A stretch of DNA of 64,000 nt from Bog-756 sp963756515 (lineage in GTDB: Bacteria > Actinomycetota > Acidimicrobiia > Acidimicrobiales > RAAP-2), in NCBI GenBank assembly GCA_963756515.1, contig CAVWNV010000009.1:124001-188000 (forward strand), given 5' to 3'. Under the pieces are notes generated by a model, which had not been told where the DNA came from, did not search any database, and worked only from the letters and a program-made list of their open reading frames with translations. Shown piece after piece: positions 51,164 through 60,545 of this stretch. Position 1 is the first letter of the stretch, and each line of letters begins with the position of its first letter. The position numbers and the translations under genes were made by a program.

Positions 51164-51940
51164 GTGACGTACTGCTTGGCCCTGCGACTCCACGAGGGCC
51201 TCGTGTTCCTGGCCGACACCCGCACCAATGCCGGCGTCGACAACATCAGCTCGTACCGCAAGTTGCACACCCTCCAACCGGCTCCCGACCGGATCTTCGT
51301 GATCGAATCGGCCGGCAGCCTGGCCACCACCCAGGAGGTGCTGGATCGCATCCAACGCGACCTGAAGAGCGCCGATGCCGCCGAGAGCCTGGCCACCGTG
51401 GACCATCTGTTCGAAGCGGCCCTGTACCTGGGCCGGTTGAGCCGTGAGGTGTCACTTCGTCATCGCGACGCCCTGAGCGACGTCGGTGCCGACGGGACGG
51501 CCACCTTCATCCTGGGTGGCCAGGTCGGCGGGGACCCCGCCGACATCCTGTTGGTCTATCCGGAGGGCAACTACATCCGAGCTTCCGAGGAACGACCGTT
51601 CCTCCAGATCGGGGAGAGCAAGTACGGCAAGTTCATGCTGGAGTTGGCGGTGGAGACCAAGGTCGACCTGGAGACTGCCACCATGATCGCCATCGGCTCC
51701 ATGATGAGCACGGCCGCGGCCAACCTCTCGGTGGGTCCTCCCTACGATGTCGGCGTCTACCTCAACGATTCGTTGGCGCTGGAGGAGTTCCGCCTGGACG
51801 GTGACTCGCCGGTCCTGCGCCAACTCCGTGAGACCTGGGAACGTCACCTGCTCCAAGGCGTAGCCGATCTGCAGTCCATCTCCCATGAGGAGTTCGCGGT
51901 GGAGCTACCGAACGCGCTGGACGGACCGACCGGGCGCTGA
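51164..51940 (+). CDS. Anbu (proteasome-type protease, ancestral beta subunit)
   Basis: 258 residues. MTYCLALRLHEGLVFLADTRTNAGVDNISSYRKLH, split here as TYCLALRLHEGLVF and LADTRTNAGVDNISSYRK, is the Anbu N-terminus; Thr2 is the expected nucleophile. ATFILGGQVGG and GESKYGK are further family blocks. Anbu usually lies beside alpha-E, circularly permuted ATP-grasp and transglutaminase genes; here those families are about 48 kb away at the left edge. GTG start after GGAG. Divergent from the DHA2 gene. Confidence 0.9.
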   Translation: MTYCLALRLHEGLVFLADTRTNAGVDNISSYRKLHTLQPAPDRIFVIESAGSLATTQEVLDRIQRDLKSADAAESLATVDHLFEAALYLGRLSREVSLRHRDALSDVGADGTATFILGGQVGGDPADILLVYPEGNYIRASEERPFLQIGESKYGKFMLELAVETKVDLETATMIAIGSMMSTAAANLSVGPPYDVGVYLNDSLALEEFRLDGDSPVLRQLRETWERHLLQGVADLQSISHEEFAVELPNALDGPTGR

Positions 51941-51997
51941 TCCACGCGGCGGGGCGGACCGAGACCAGACCGGACCGGCCCTGTCGGCGACGGTCCG

Positions 51998-53005
51998 TCA
52001 GGACACGTAGGCCTTCGAGGCGAACACGTTGAGACCCAGCTTCTCGGAAAGATATCTCGTGGCCCGCTGACCCCGGACGCTGTTGCCGGCCTCGTCCAGC
52101 GGCGGCGAGAACGTGCCGAGCCCACCCTTGCCCGGGGCAATGGTGACGATGCCGCCACTGACGCCGCTCTTTCCGGGCAGGCCGACCTCGTAGAGCCAGT
52201 CCCCCGAATGCTCGTAGAGTCCGGCCGTGGCCATGGCGGCGAGGACGTGTTTGCAGTTGTGGGCGTCGATGACCTGTTCGCCGGTGAGGGGATTGACACC
52301 ACCGTCGGCCAGGGTGGCTCCCATGACGGCCAGATCCTTGGCGCTCACCAGCAGGGAGCACTGTCTGGTGTACACCTCGGTCGTCTCGTCCGGATCGGCG
52401 TAGAGCCGGCCATAGCTCTCGAGCAGGTGGGCGATCCCCTGGTTCCGCAGGTTGGTCGAAGACTCCGAGGCGAACAGGTCCTGGTCGAGGACCAGCGGCC
52501 GGCCGGCGAAGCGGGACAGGCCGGTCTGGATGAACTCCCACCGCTCGTCTTCGGATGACGCCGGCACCAGACTGGTGGTGGCCAGGGCACCGGCATTGAC
52601 CAGCGGGTTCATCGTGCGGTCCTCGTTCAATTCGATGGCCATCACCGAGTTGAAGGCCAAGCCGGTGGCGTTCACCCCCAGTTTCTGCCGCGCCTCCTCG
52701 TGGCCGAGTACATCGCACACCAGGGCGAAGACGAAGGCCTTGGAGATGCTCTGGAGAGAGAATTCGTGGGTGGCGTCCCCGGCCGAGAACGTCCGGCCCC
52801 GCACCCCGACGACGCAGATTCCGTAGAGCGACGGGTCCGTGCGGGCCAGTGCCGGAATGTAGTCCGCCACCGCGCCGGCCTGCTCCGGGCCGTAGAGTTC
52901 GTGCACCTCATCGAGGAGTGCCTGCACCACCTCGGCCGACGGGAGTTCCCCAGTGGACACGGCCGAGGTGGTGGTGCCCTCGTGAAACGGAAGTGGGATG
53001 TGCAT
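51998..53005 (-). CDS. glsA: Glutaminase
   Basis: 335 residues. Beta-lactamase-like serine amidohydrolase: ADYIPALARTDPSLYGICVV, catalytic SxxK in FSLQSISKAFVFAL (about 82-95), NAGALATTSLV, and PGKSGVSGGIVTIAPGKGGL. Releases ammonia from glutamine. Full length. Divergent from the methyltransferase gene. Confidence 0.94.
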   Translation of the reverse strand: MHIPLPFHEGTTTSAVSTGELPSAEVVQALLDEVHELYGPEQAGAVADYIPALARTDPSLYGICVVGVRGRTFSAGDATHEFSLQSISKAFVFALVCDVLGHEEARQKLGVNATGLAFNSVMAIELNEDRTMNPLVNAGALATTSLVPASSEDERWEFIQTGLSRFAGRPLVLDQDLFASESSTNLRNQGIAHLLESYGRLYADPDETTEVYTRQCSLLVSAKDLAVMGATLADGGVNPLTGEQVIDAHNCKHVLAAMATAGLYEHSGDWLYEVGLPGKSGVSGGIVTIAPGKGGLGTFSPPLDEAGNSVRGQRATRYLSEKLGLNVFASKAYVS

Positions 53006-53181
53006 GCAGGTCCGATCGTCTCGACTGCCGCTGGCGTGCCGACACTACCGGGCCGACCGCACGCCGACACTGATCGGCACCGGTGTGACACGGGGGCCGA
53101 GCCGGTCGTGTGGTCGCGTGCGATGATGGACAGACAGTCGGACCGTTCGGGTCGGGACCGCTCGCCGAGGAGGAGTCACCC

Positions 53182-54027
53182 ATGAGCGCGGTGTCTAGTT
53201 GGCGGGGAGTCGACGGTGATCCCAATGCCCGAGCCAACATCGTGGCCCGGCACCGTGTACTGGCTGAGGCCCAGGTGGTGGAGACACGGACCCGGGAGGA
53301 GATCATCCTCGAGCTCTGTCGGGGACGGAAGGTGGTCGATATCGGCTGTGTCGATCACGAGGCCAGCAAGATCTCCGGTGATCGCTGGTTGCACGGACAG
53401 ATCCTCGAGGTGGCGTCGGAGTGCCTCGGAGTCGACAACGACCCGCCCGGGATCCGGGCCATGCAGGAGATGGGCTTCAACGTGGTGCTGGCCGATGTCA
53501 CCGGGGATCTGACCGCGGTCGAGGAACGGGGACCGTTCGATGTCATGGTGGCCGGCGAGATCATCGAGCACCTGGGCTGTCCGGAGGCGTTGCTCCACGC
53601 GGCGCGCCGACTACTGAAGCCCGATGGGAAGCTGATTCTCACCACGCCCAATCCGTTTGCCCCCTGGCGTGCCTTCGCCGGTATGCGGCGCCAGGTGTGG
53701 GAGAACGTCGACCACGTCATCATGCTGTTCCCCGCCGGCATGGTGGAGCTGGCCGAGCGATGTGGTCTCCGGGTCTCGACCGTGACGACCGTCGGGGGTT
53801 ACCGGCTGTTCATGACGTTCCCCGGTGCGTTCCGCGTTCTCATCGGGATGTGGGCACGGGCCCTGCTGCGGATGCCGAAGGGTCCGGGGCCACTCGGTAT
53901 CTCCTACCCGGCCGGCTACATGAGCCCGTTCGTGGCCTTCTACATCCACCGGCTGGCCCGGTTGGGCCAACTCAACGAGACGTCGCTCTACGTGCTCGAG
54001 CCGGACGGGTCGCCTACGGATACGTGA
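53182..54027 (+). CDS. SAM-dependent methyltransferase
   Basis: 281 residues. Class I core: VVDIGCVDHEASKI (motif I, about 52-65), LGVDNDPPGIRAMQEMGF, PFDVMVAGEIIEHLGCPEALLHAARRLLKPDGKLILTTPNPFAPW in pieces (about 119-164). The C-terminal part with an FMTFPGAFRVLIGM helix may be membrane-associated. Substrate unknown. ATG 53182 with GAGGAGGAG upstream. Its end overlaps the convergent GH gene by 14 nt. Confidence 0.85.
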   Translation: MSAVSSWRGVDGDPNARANIVARHRVLAEAQVVETRTREEIILELCRGRKVVDIGCVDHEASKISGDRWLHGQILEVASECLGVDNDPPGIRAMQEMGFNVVLADVTGDLTAVEERGPFDVMVAGEIIEHLGCPEALLHAARRLLKPDGKLILTTPNPFAPWRAFAGMRRQVWENVDHVIMLFPAGMVELAERCGLRVSTVTTVGGYRLFMTFPGAFRVLIGMWARALLRMPKGPGPLGISYPAGYMSPFVAFYIHRLARLGQLNETSLYVLEPDGSPTDT

Positions 54028-56083
54028 ACCGGTCGGCTGGAGCCGACAGGTTGTTACCTCCCGGTGTGGTGACCTCGATGTCCACCGGACCCGCGGCCTG
54101 GTCCGGGGCGTAGGCGGTGATCTTGGTGCCCAACGCGTTGCCGGAGTAGATCGTGGCCGGCACGGAACCGAAGAGGACGTCGGTGGCCCCTTGGAGGTCC
54201 CTTCCGGTCACGGAGACCTTTGTCCCACCCGGACCCGTATTCGGCGCGATCCGGGTGATGGTGGGACCCTCGAAGGTGTAGGTGCTGTCGCCGTCCTGAC
54301 CGCTCGTGCCCCACGGTGTGGTGACCTCGACGTCGACGGTTCCGGCCACGTGCGGCGGGGCGTCGGCGCTGACCCGTGTCCCGGGACCGTTCACCGACAC
54401 GTGCGAGGCCGGCACTCCGCCGAAGAGGACGGTCGAAGCCTGGCCGAGCGACGTACCGGTGATGGAGACCTTGTTCCCGCCGGCCCCGGGTCCCGAGGTG
54501 GCGTTCAGACCGGTGACGCTGGGAGTTTGGTGTGCCGCCGTCAGCAGCGTGACGCCCTCGCCGGCCAATGTGAACGAGAGCTTGACCGACGTCCCGGAGA
54601 CCGTCGAGGTCCCAACGTCGCTGCCGTCGTGGGTGGCGTCGATCAGCGTCCGGTCGACGTCGTAGACACCTCGAGGCAGGCCCACGAGCTTGATCGTGAC
54701 CGGATGGTCGTAGGGGGTGGGGTCGCTGGTTCCGTACAGGCCGTTCGGATCGTAGGGTGCGAAGTCGTACACCATGACGTGGACGGTCCCATCGGGACCG
54801 GTGGACGCCACGGCACCGACACCCGTGGTTCCGGACCCTCTCGACTGCACGGTCGCCGGTAGCTGGGACCCCGACAGCTGGTGCCACATCTGCATGGCGA
54901 AGTAGGCGGGTTTGGGGGTGAGGTCGGCGTTGAGCAGTCCCCAGTTCTGGGTGGGATCGCTGCCGTTGTCGGCGGTGTCGAAGAAAGACATGCGGTCGAG
55001 ACCGGCCCCCTGGGCCTGGCCGAGGACCGCGGCCACGAAGGCGGCGCCGTACGGTCCGTCGGTCCGGGCGTCCTCGCCGGCGTTGATGTTCCACTCGTCG
55101 ATCCACAGGAGCGGGTCCACCCCGGTGTACGGAGCCAGCGCCGCCTTGACCGCTTGGGTCTGCTGAGCGTAGAGGTCGGCACTGAGGTCCGGGTTGTAAC
55201 AGGGCAGGCCGGCCGGAGGGGTCCCCGTCACGCACAGACCGCCCGGGAACGTATCGCTCGGACCGAGGTCGGGGTTGTTGGCGTAGAGGTGCCACGAGAC
55301 GAAGTCCAGGGGGAGCTGGTTGGTCTGCACGTAGGAGGCCAACGCCGTGATCCACGATGTGTCCAGGCCGTTGAACTCGCCGAGGGCGGGTCCGCCCACC
55401 TCGATGGCCACCCCGGCCTGGGCCGCCGCCTCCTCGAGTGACTGGGCCGTGTCACGGTACAGCGTCAGATAGCCGGACAGGCCCCCGGTCCAGAACTCGC
55501 CCAGGTTGGGTTCGTTCCATACCTCGAAGGCCCGCACCCCTTCGTCCGTGATCTCGTGGAGTGCCATCTGGTAGACGAGGGCCTGCCATTTGGCCTGGTC
55601 CGCACCGATGTCCGGAGGCGTGTAGTTGGGATTGACCCCGTTGGGCGGGTCGGTGGCCAGGCACGGTGGCGTGTAGTCCACGATGAGCTCCGGCGTCGCT
55701 CCGGCCGACTGGTCGAGGGCCACCTGGGAATCGAGATACGTGGGGTTCCAGACGCCGGTGGCGCAGTCGTACGCCGGTCCCGATCCCGTCGTGATCTCGA
55801 AGGAGACGTCGGTCCGGGCCCATCGGATGCCGGCGGATTGGAGCGCCGGCCCCGAGCCGGCCACGACGTGGTTGAGTCCGGTCAGCTCCTCGTCGATGGG
55901 AGCGCCCGGCTCCGATGCCGCCGCCGTCACCGTGACCGGTTGGTCCGTGGCGGTGACGCCCCTGGACGTCGAGGCGGCTCCTACCGTCGGGACAGCGACG
56001 GCGAAGAGTAGCGCCGTAACCGCGGTCGGCGCGAGGCCCCGCATGAATCGCCATGTGGAACCCGGGATGTTGCGTCTGGCCAT
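54014..56083 (-). CDS. Secreted GH39-like glycoside hydrolase with two IPT domains
   Basis: 689 residues. Signal peptide (about 1-36), TIM-barrel with acid/base Glu in FEVWNEPNLGEFW (about 186) and probable nucleophile Glu in LLWIDEWNINAG (about 329), a beta domain (about 420-510), then two IPT/TIG repeats (SVTGLNATSGPGAGGNKVSITG and TITRIAPNTGPGGTKVSVTG, about 515 and 600). Resembles GH39/GH5-like xylosidase or cellulase families; glycan unknown. ATG 56083. Divergent from another secreted protein. Confidence 0.82.
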   Translation of the reverse strand: MARRNIPGSTWRFMRGLAPTAVTALLFAVAVPTVGAASTSRGVTATDQPVTVTAAASEPGAPIDEELTGLNHVVAGSGPALQSAGIRWARTDVSFEITTGSGPAYDCATGVWNPTYLDSQVALDQSAGATPELIVDYTPPCLATDPPNGVNPNYTPPDIGADQAKWQALVYQMALHEITDEGVRAFEVWNEPNLGEFWTGGLSGYLTLYRDTAQSLEEAAAQAGVAIEVGGPALGEFNGLDTSWITALASYVQTNQLPLDFVSWHLYANNPDLGPSDTFPGGLCVTGTPPAGLPCYNPDLSADLYAQQTQAVKAALAPYTGVDPLLWIDEWNINAGEDARTDGPYGAAFVAAVLGQAQGAGLDRMSFFDTADNGSDPTQNWGLLNADLTPKPAYFAMQMWHQLSGSQLPATVQSRGSGTTGVGAVASTGPDGTVHVMVYDFAPYDPNGLYGTSDPTPYDHPVTIKLVGLPRGVYDVDRTLIDATHDGSDVGTSTVSGTSVKLSFTLAGEGVTLLTAAHQTPSVTGLNATSGPGAGGNKVSITGTSLGQASTVLFGGVPASHVSVNGPGTRVSADAPPHVAGTVDVEVTTPWGTSGQDGDSTYTFEGPTITRIAPNTGPGGTKVSVTGRDLQGATDVLFGSVPATIYSGNALGTKITAYAPDQAAGPVDIEVTTPGGNNLSAPADRFTYP

Positions 56084-56336
56084 GAGCCTGCCTTCGTCGT
56101 GATCACGAAACGATGGGTCTCCGCGGCAGGGCGATCTTGCCAGATCTCCCGGCGTGGAGCGAGTGGCACGCGGGCCAGGGGACACGTCGGGGCCAGGACA
56201 TGGTCGACACGCAGCCGGTTCGGGGTGGATCCGGGATGGGCTCGTTCGGCCCGTCACCGGCGCCGGGTTGTAGCATCGGAGCACGTTCGGGACGGAGTCG
56301 GCGTGGTCACTCCGGTCGGGAAGTGGGACTGGGGCG

Positions 56337-58139
56337 ATGGCGGAGGTCGATGTGGTGACGAGGACCAGGGCTCCGAAGCGGGCCATTCCGGTGATGCTGT
56401 TTGCACTGGCACTCGTCGTGGGTGTCGGCGTCGCCGCGTCGCCGTCGGCGGGGGCCAGGACGTCCGTCCGCAAGACGGCCGACGCCGCCGGCAACCCCGC
56501 GTCGTCCGTCCAGAGCCCCCTGTACTGCTTCGCCAACTCCTGCAGTGCCGGCACCGGGTATTCGCCGCGGGTCGGTGCCTCTCCGAAGCTGTCGGGACCG
56601 CCGACGCCGGAGACGTTCACGTTGTCTACGTTGGCTGCCACCCCCGGGTCCCAGGTGTCGCTGCACTGGGGCAGCACGGCTGGTCAGTACTTCACCCTCG
56701 CTTCGCCGTCACCCACGGCGCTGCCCGACTTCGATTCCGCCGCCGCCGTCACCTGGCCCAACAGTCCGGGTGCGAGCTGGAGTGCCACCTCGCAATCGTG
56801 GACCACGACCGGTGACGAGGTCACCGTGGCCATCCCCTCCGATGCCACGGCCGGCGAGACCTTCGGCTTGCAGCTCGTGACCTGCGACATGGAAGGCCTG
56901 TGCTCGAACTCCGCAGGTGGAGGCGGCGCCGCCCCGGTGAGCCTGGTGGTGGTCACCAACTGGACCGCGGAGAGCTACAGGCACGACTATCCGAAGATCA
57001 GCGCCATGCCCCAGGCCGCAGGCGTCCCGCTGGACGTGACCATCGGCGCCGCGCAGACCATCTGGGACAGCAGCGAGTTCAGTGACGCGCTGGGCCAGAG
57101 TCCCAAGAAGTCGACATTGACGCAGTTCGTCGACCCGACCGACGTGGCCGACCTGCCTTTTGCGGCCTGTTTCTCGACCCCGTGCGTGGCCAGCGGGTCG
57201 AGCGCCCTGGGCGAGCGGGTGATCTATGCCGACAAGCTGGTGTGGTTCACGCAGGGCGGCTGGTTGGGCTTTCCGGGGGGAACCGTCGGCAACCATTCGG
57301 AGGTGGTCGCCTTCAATCCACAGACGCAGGGCTTCTGCACCTACCTCGTACCGGGCAACGACAACGAGGTGATCGGGATGGCGGCAACCGGAAAGGGAAC
57401 GAAGACCCAGATCTGGTTCGTCGAGTCCGATTTCGTCGGTGGGCATCCGGCCCTGGACTCCTTCACGCCGGCCAAGGTCGGTGACAAGTGTCCGAACAGC
57501 TACTCCCTGAGCGGCGCCAGCACCTTCCGTCAGACCGTCTGGCCCGACAATGACGTCCCCGCCCAGATCGCAGTGGACCCGGATGGGACCACCCTGTGGG
57601 TCTCCGGGTTCTACGGAAGCCGGCTGGAAGAGGTCACGATGGCGACCGGTGCGGTCACCGAGTACCCCTACCAGTCCACGAACCTCTACTCCGATCACGG
57701 GGCCGAGCCTTGGCAGGTGGTCGCCGACAAGGGCTACGTGTACGCCATCGACTACGGCGACGACAACCTGGTCAGGATGGACAAGGCCGATGGCCAGATC
57801 GACCAGGTCCCGATTCCTCTGACCTCCGATACCGAGGAGGGCTACGGCCTGGCTCTATCGGGGAACGATCTCTACTTCAGCCTTTCCGACGACGCGCAGC
57901 CGGCCGTCGGTGCGGCGTCGACCATCGGATACGTGGACATCGCCGCATGGGAGGCCGCGTCGGCTGCTTGCGCCCCCGGCGTGGACTGTGCTCCCGATCC
58001 GACGTCCGGCGTCGTCTATACGGGCCTGGCGGCATTGGCCGATCCGTTATCGGATGCCGACTTCCGCGGCGTCGACGTGACGACGGGCGGGGTCGTGGCC
58101 CTGGCCGACCTCCACCAGGTCGTGCGCCTCAACAGGTAG
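56337..58139 (+). CDS. Secreted beta-propeller protein
   Basis: 600 residues. Signal peptide (RAIPVMLFALALVVGVGVAASPSAGA, about 15-40, cut here as AIPVMLFALALVVGVGVA), an Ig-like N-terminal stretch, then from about 250 repeated strands typical of a Vgb/NHL-like propeller: AQIAVDPDGTTLWVSGFYG, WQVVADKGYVYAIDYGDDNL. No catalytic residues recognised. Divergent from the GH39-like gene; may act on the same surface material. Confidence 0.7.
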   Translation: MAEVDVVTRTRAPKRAIPVMLFALALVVGVGVAASPSAGARTSVRKTADAAGNPASSVQSPLYCFANSCSAGTGYSPRVGASPKLSGPPTPETFTLSTLAATPGSQVSLHWGSTAGQYFTLASPSPTALPDFDSAAAVTWPNSPGASWSATSQSWTTTGDEVTVAIPSDATAGETFGLQLVTCDMEGLCSNSAGGGGAAPVSLVVVTNWTAESYRHDYPKISAMPQAAGVPLDVTIGAAQTIWDSSEFSDALGQSPKKSTLTQFVDPTDVADLPFAACFSTPCVASGSSALGERVIYADKLVWFTQGGWLGFPGGTVGNHSEVVAFNPQTQGFCTYLVPGNDNEVIGMAATGKGTKTQIWFVESDFVGGHPALDSFTPAKVGDKCPNSYSLSGASTFRQTVWPDNDVPAQIAVDPDGTTLWVSGFYGSRLEEVTMATGAVTEYPYQSTNLYSDHGAEPWQVVADKGYVYAIDYGDDNLVRMDKADGQIDQVPIPLTSDTEEGYGLALSGNDLYFSLSDDAQPAVGAASTIGYVDIAAWEAASAACAPGVDCAPDPTSGVVYTGLAALADPLSDADFRGVDVTTGGVVALADLHQVVRLNR

Positions 58140-58277
58140 GCGACACCGGCGAGGGCGACGTCCTCCCGAGCCAGGGGATCGGTGCGGGCTGCCTTGAGCC
58201 GGAGTGCAGCAGTTCGAGAGCATGTTCCACCTTGCTGACAACACTGGCAATGCGGGATACCTGGCATCAGTCAGAAT

Positions 58278-58790
58278 GTGACCATGGCAGAGGAATCCAA
58301 GCTGTTCGAAGTGTCACGGAGAATCGAAGCACCGGCGGCCCCCATCTTCAAGGTCCTGGCGAATCCGCAACGTCACATGGATTTCGATGGATCCGGCATG
58401 CTCCGGGGAGCCGTCGTCGACCGTCCCATCTCCGACGTGGGCGACACCTTCACCATGAAGATGCATCGGCTCGGCGACGACTACCTCATGATCAACTATG
58501 TGGTGGAGTTCGAGCCGGATCGGCGCATATTTTGGGAACCGGCTCCCGGGGACCCTTCTCGGGCTGAGGGTGATGATCCATCCAAAGTCGGCATTCCTGC
58601 GGGCTACCGCTGGGGCTACATACTCACTCCGGACGGTGAAGACGCGACCGTCGTCACTGAGGTCTTTGATTACGGCCTCTTGCCCGAGGTCCTCCTACGT
58701 GACGGCGGGGCCTGGATTAACGGGACCAACTCAGTGCTTGAGTCCATGGCGGCCAGCCTGGAGAGGCTTGAGAAGATCAGTACCGGATAG
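58278..58790 (+). CDS. SRPBCC (START-like) family protein
   Basis: 170 residues (ATG at 58284 is an alternative start). RRIEAPAAPIFKVLANPQRHMDFDGSG is the START/polyketide-cyclase N-terminus; YLMINYVVEFEPDRRIFW and VVTEVFDYGLLPEVLL follow. Binds a hydrophobic ligand; exact role unknown. Codons here use more A and T at third positions than the housekeeping genes. Confidence 0.82.
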   Translation: MTMAEESKLFEVSRRIEAPAAPIFKVLANPQRHMDFDGSGMLRGAVVDRPISDVGDTFTMKMHRLGDDYLMINYVVEFEPDRRIFWEPAPGDPSRAEGDDPSKVGIPAGYRWGYILTPDGEDATVVTEVFDYGLLPEVLLRDGGAWINGTNSVLESMAASLERLEKISTG

Positions 58791-59120
58791 GACTGCCGCT
58801 GGGGCGTATCGATGAATCGGTGTTCAGAGCGTTCGAGCAGGCAGACCCCCGATCACTGACCGCCGGCAGGGTGGGACATTCCGGCATGAGGGGGCCAGCA
58901 AGTCCCGTGGACTCTTCGTGTCCTTGACGCTGTGAGGGTGAGAGATCCGGGCTCCACCAGCCAAATCGTGATGGCGTCCATCTTCACCGTGAAAGGCCTC
59001 TCCTTCGCCGAAGTGGGCGGAGTGATGCAGGCATCATGTGCTGGCCTTCAAGTGCCGCACCGACCGACTTCCGAAGAGTCGCCGATATATTTGCTGGGCA
59101 CGTCCGGTACTGTGCGTTCC
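58791..59120 (+). other. Intergenic, no supported gene
   Basis: 330 bases between the SRPBCC gene and the cyclic-nucleotide-binding protein. An in-frame extension of the latter to 58932 exists but reads like noncoding sequence. Contains the promoter just before 59121. No RNA or repeat recognised. Confidence 0.6.
59108..59113 (+). promoter_or_regulatory. -10 element of a leaderless transcript (TACTGT)
   Basis: TACTGT followed by 7 nt and ATG 59121; no Shine-Dalgarno. Confidence 0.5.
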
Positions 59121-59540
59121 ATGGGTGGCGACGCGCACTCTGACCTGCAACATGTGTGGCTCTTCGCGGGATGCTCCCAGGTTGAGCTCCGCCGGATTAC
59201 CAAACTGCACGAGAGGGTCGTCGTTCCATCCGGCACACTTCTCGTCGAGCAGGGAGAGCCGGGTCTCCTCTTCTTCGTGGTGCTTGCCGGAACTGCGTCC
59301 GTTGTTCGCGACGGCCGCTTGGTGTCCTCACTCCGCCCCGGCGACTATTTCGGCGAACTGGCGCTATTGGACAAGGGCCCCCGGTCTGCATCGGTTACGA
59401 GTAACACCGAGATGACCCTGCTCGTCATTCGCCAGCGTCACTTCCAGCGCGTCCTCCAGGCGTCACCCGCGTTGACCCGCAGACTTCTGCGCGCGATGGC
59501 CAACCGGCTGCACGCTGCGGACGAGTTGGCAGGACAATAA
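59121..59540 (+). CDS. Cyclic nucleotide-binding domain protein
   Basis: 139 residues, one cNMP-binding beta-barrel: VVVPSGTLLVEQGEPGLLFFVVLAGTASVVRDG, PGDYFGELALLDKGPRSASVTS (phosphate-binding cassette, about 77-98; shown in part). No helix-turn-helix, so not a CRP regulator; probably a stand-alone cAMP sensor or effector. ATG 59121 chosen for its leaderless promoter and because the upstream extension is not conserved. Confidence 0.8.
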   Translation: MGGDAHSDLQHVWLFAGCSQVELRRITKLHERVVVPSGTLLVEQGEPGLLFFVVLAGTASVVRDGRLVSSLRPGDYFGELALLDKGPRSASVTSNTEMTLLVIRQRHFQRVLQASPALTRRLLRAMANRLHAADELAGQ

Positions 59541-59638
59541 CAAACGACGCAGCGATTCCGACGCCCGCCCGCCCGGCCATTCTCACAACCTCTGCGGCCT
59601 GAGTTGATCAGAACACGGAGCTGGCAGCCGAGACCGTC

Positions 59639-59995
59639 TCAGCCGTGGATGGTCACCGCGTAGCCGTCGGGGTCGGCGAAGGTGAACGTGCGACCGAAAG
59701 GTCCGTCGAACGGCTCGACCAGGATCGGGACTCCGGCCAGGACCATTTCGTCATGCAGGTCCTGCGGATCGTCCGCCTTCAGCCAGATGGCGACGCCCCA
59801 CCCGAGGTGTTCGACAGCATCGAGATCGACGAGCGGCTCCCGGACAGCGAATGTGATGGGCTTCGTGGTGAAGACCACGGCGTGCTCGGGGCTCACCGGA
59901 GCACGAACGAGGCCAAGGTGCTCGATGTAGAACGCTGCCGAAGCTTCCAGGTCGCGGACCTGGAGAGCGATGAAATCAGGGCCAAGTGCGGTCAT
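59639..59995 (-). CDS. Glyoxalase/VOC superfamily protein
   Basis: 118 residues. FIALQVRDLEASAAFYIEHLGL and FTFADPDGYAVTIHG are VOC hallmarks. Could be a small-molecule dioxygenase, isomerase or resistance protein. Divergent from a MarR gene across twin palindromes, so probably regulated by it. Confidence 0.85.
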   Translation of the reverse strand: MTALGPDFIALQVRDLEASAAFYIEHLGLVRAPVSPEHAVVFTTKPITFAVREPLVDLDAVEHLGWGVAIWLKADDPQDLHDEMVLAGVPILVEPFDGPFGRTFTFADPDGYAVTIHG

Positions 59996-60032
59996 TGTCT
60001 GTCCTTTTCTATGAGTTGGTGCCAGTAAGTGG

Positions 60033-60070
60033 TATCAGGTATCCTGAGAAGTGTATCAGGCGTCCTGATA
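60033..60070. promoter_or_regulatory. Twin palindromic operators between VOC and MarR genes
   Basis: Two 17-bp sites: TATCAGGTATCCTGAGA (60033-60049) and TATCAGGCGTCCTGATA (60054-60070; perfect arms TATCAGG/CCTGATA). Centre-to-centre distance is 21 bp, two helical turns. They fill the 88-bp divergent intergenic space, as expected for MarR autoregulation. Confidence 0.8.
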
Positions 60071-60083
60071 GTAAGGTGAAAGG

Positions 60084-60545
60084 ATGAGCGAGGCCACTAC
60101 GACCAGGGTGGGCTACTTGATCAAGAGGGCGCAGACGGTCCTCCACGACGCGATGGTCGATGCACTCGGGCCCTACGGGCTCACGGTGACCCAGTTCGCC
60201 GTTCTCACCGCTCTCGAGGACGAGCCCGGGCTCTCGAACGCCGACCTCGCCCGTCGGGCGTTCGTCACGCCACAGAGCATGCATGCCGTCTTACAGGAAC
60301 TCGAGAACCGCCAACTCCTGGTGAGACGGCCACATCCGCAGCACCGACGCGTCCTCCGGGCCGAACTGACTGAGGGTGGTCGCGGAACCTTGGAAGAGGC
60401 AGCGGATGCGGTCGACGCTGTGGAGAAGCGAATGCTCGGCAAGCTCTCCGACCTGGCGCGGTCGAGACTTGCAGGGGGACTCTCGTCCTGTGTCGACGCG
60501 CTGACCGAAGTCCCGCCATCTTCCGGCGGTCACCGTCTCCGGTGA
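60084..60545 (+). CDS. MarR-family transcriptional regulator
   Basis: 153 residues. Winged helix: LTVTQFAVLTALEDEPGLSNADLARRAFVTPQSMHAVLQELENRQLLVRRP in blocks (about 32-82), wing HRRVLRAELTEGG, dimer helices at both ends. Divergent from the VOC gene with two palindromic operators between them. AAGGTGAAAGG precedes ATG. Confidence 0.9.
   Translation: MSEATTTRVGYLIKRAQTVLHDAMVDALGPYGLTVTQFAVLTALEDEPGLSNADLARRAFVTPQSMHAVLQELENRQLLVRRPHPQHRRVLRAELTEGGRGTLEEAADAVDAVEKRMLGKLSDLARSRLAGGLSSCVDALTEVPPSSGGHRLR

Noticed and set aside
59121..59540. CRP-type transcription factor
   Set aside because: Only the cyclic nucleotide-binding barrel is present; there is no C-terminal helix-turn-helix.
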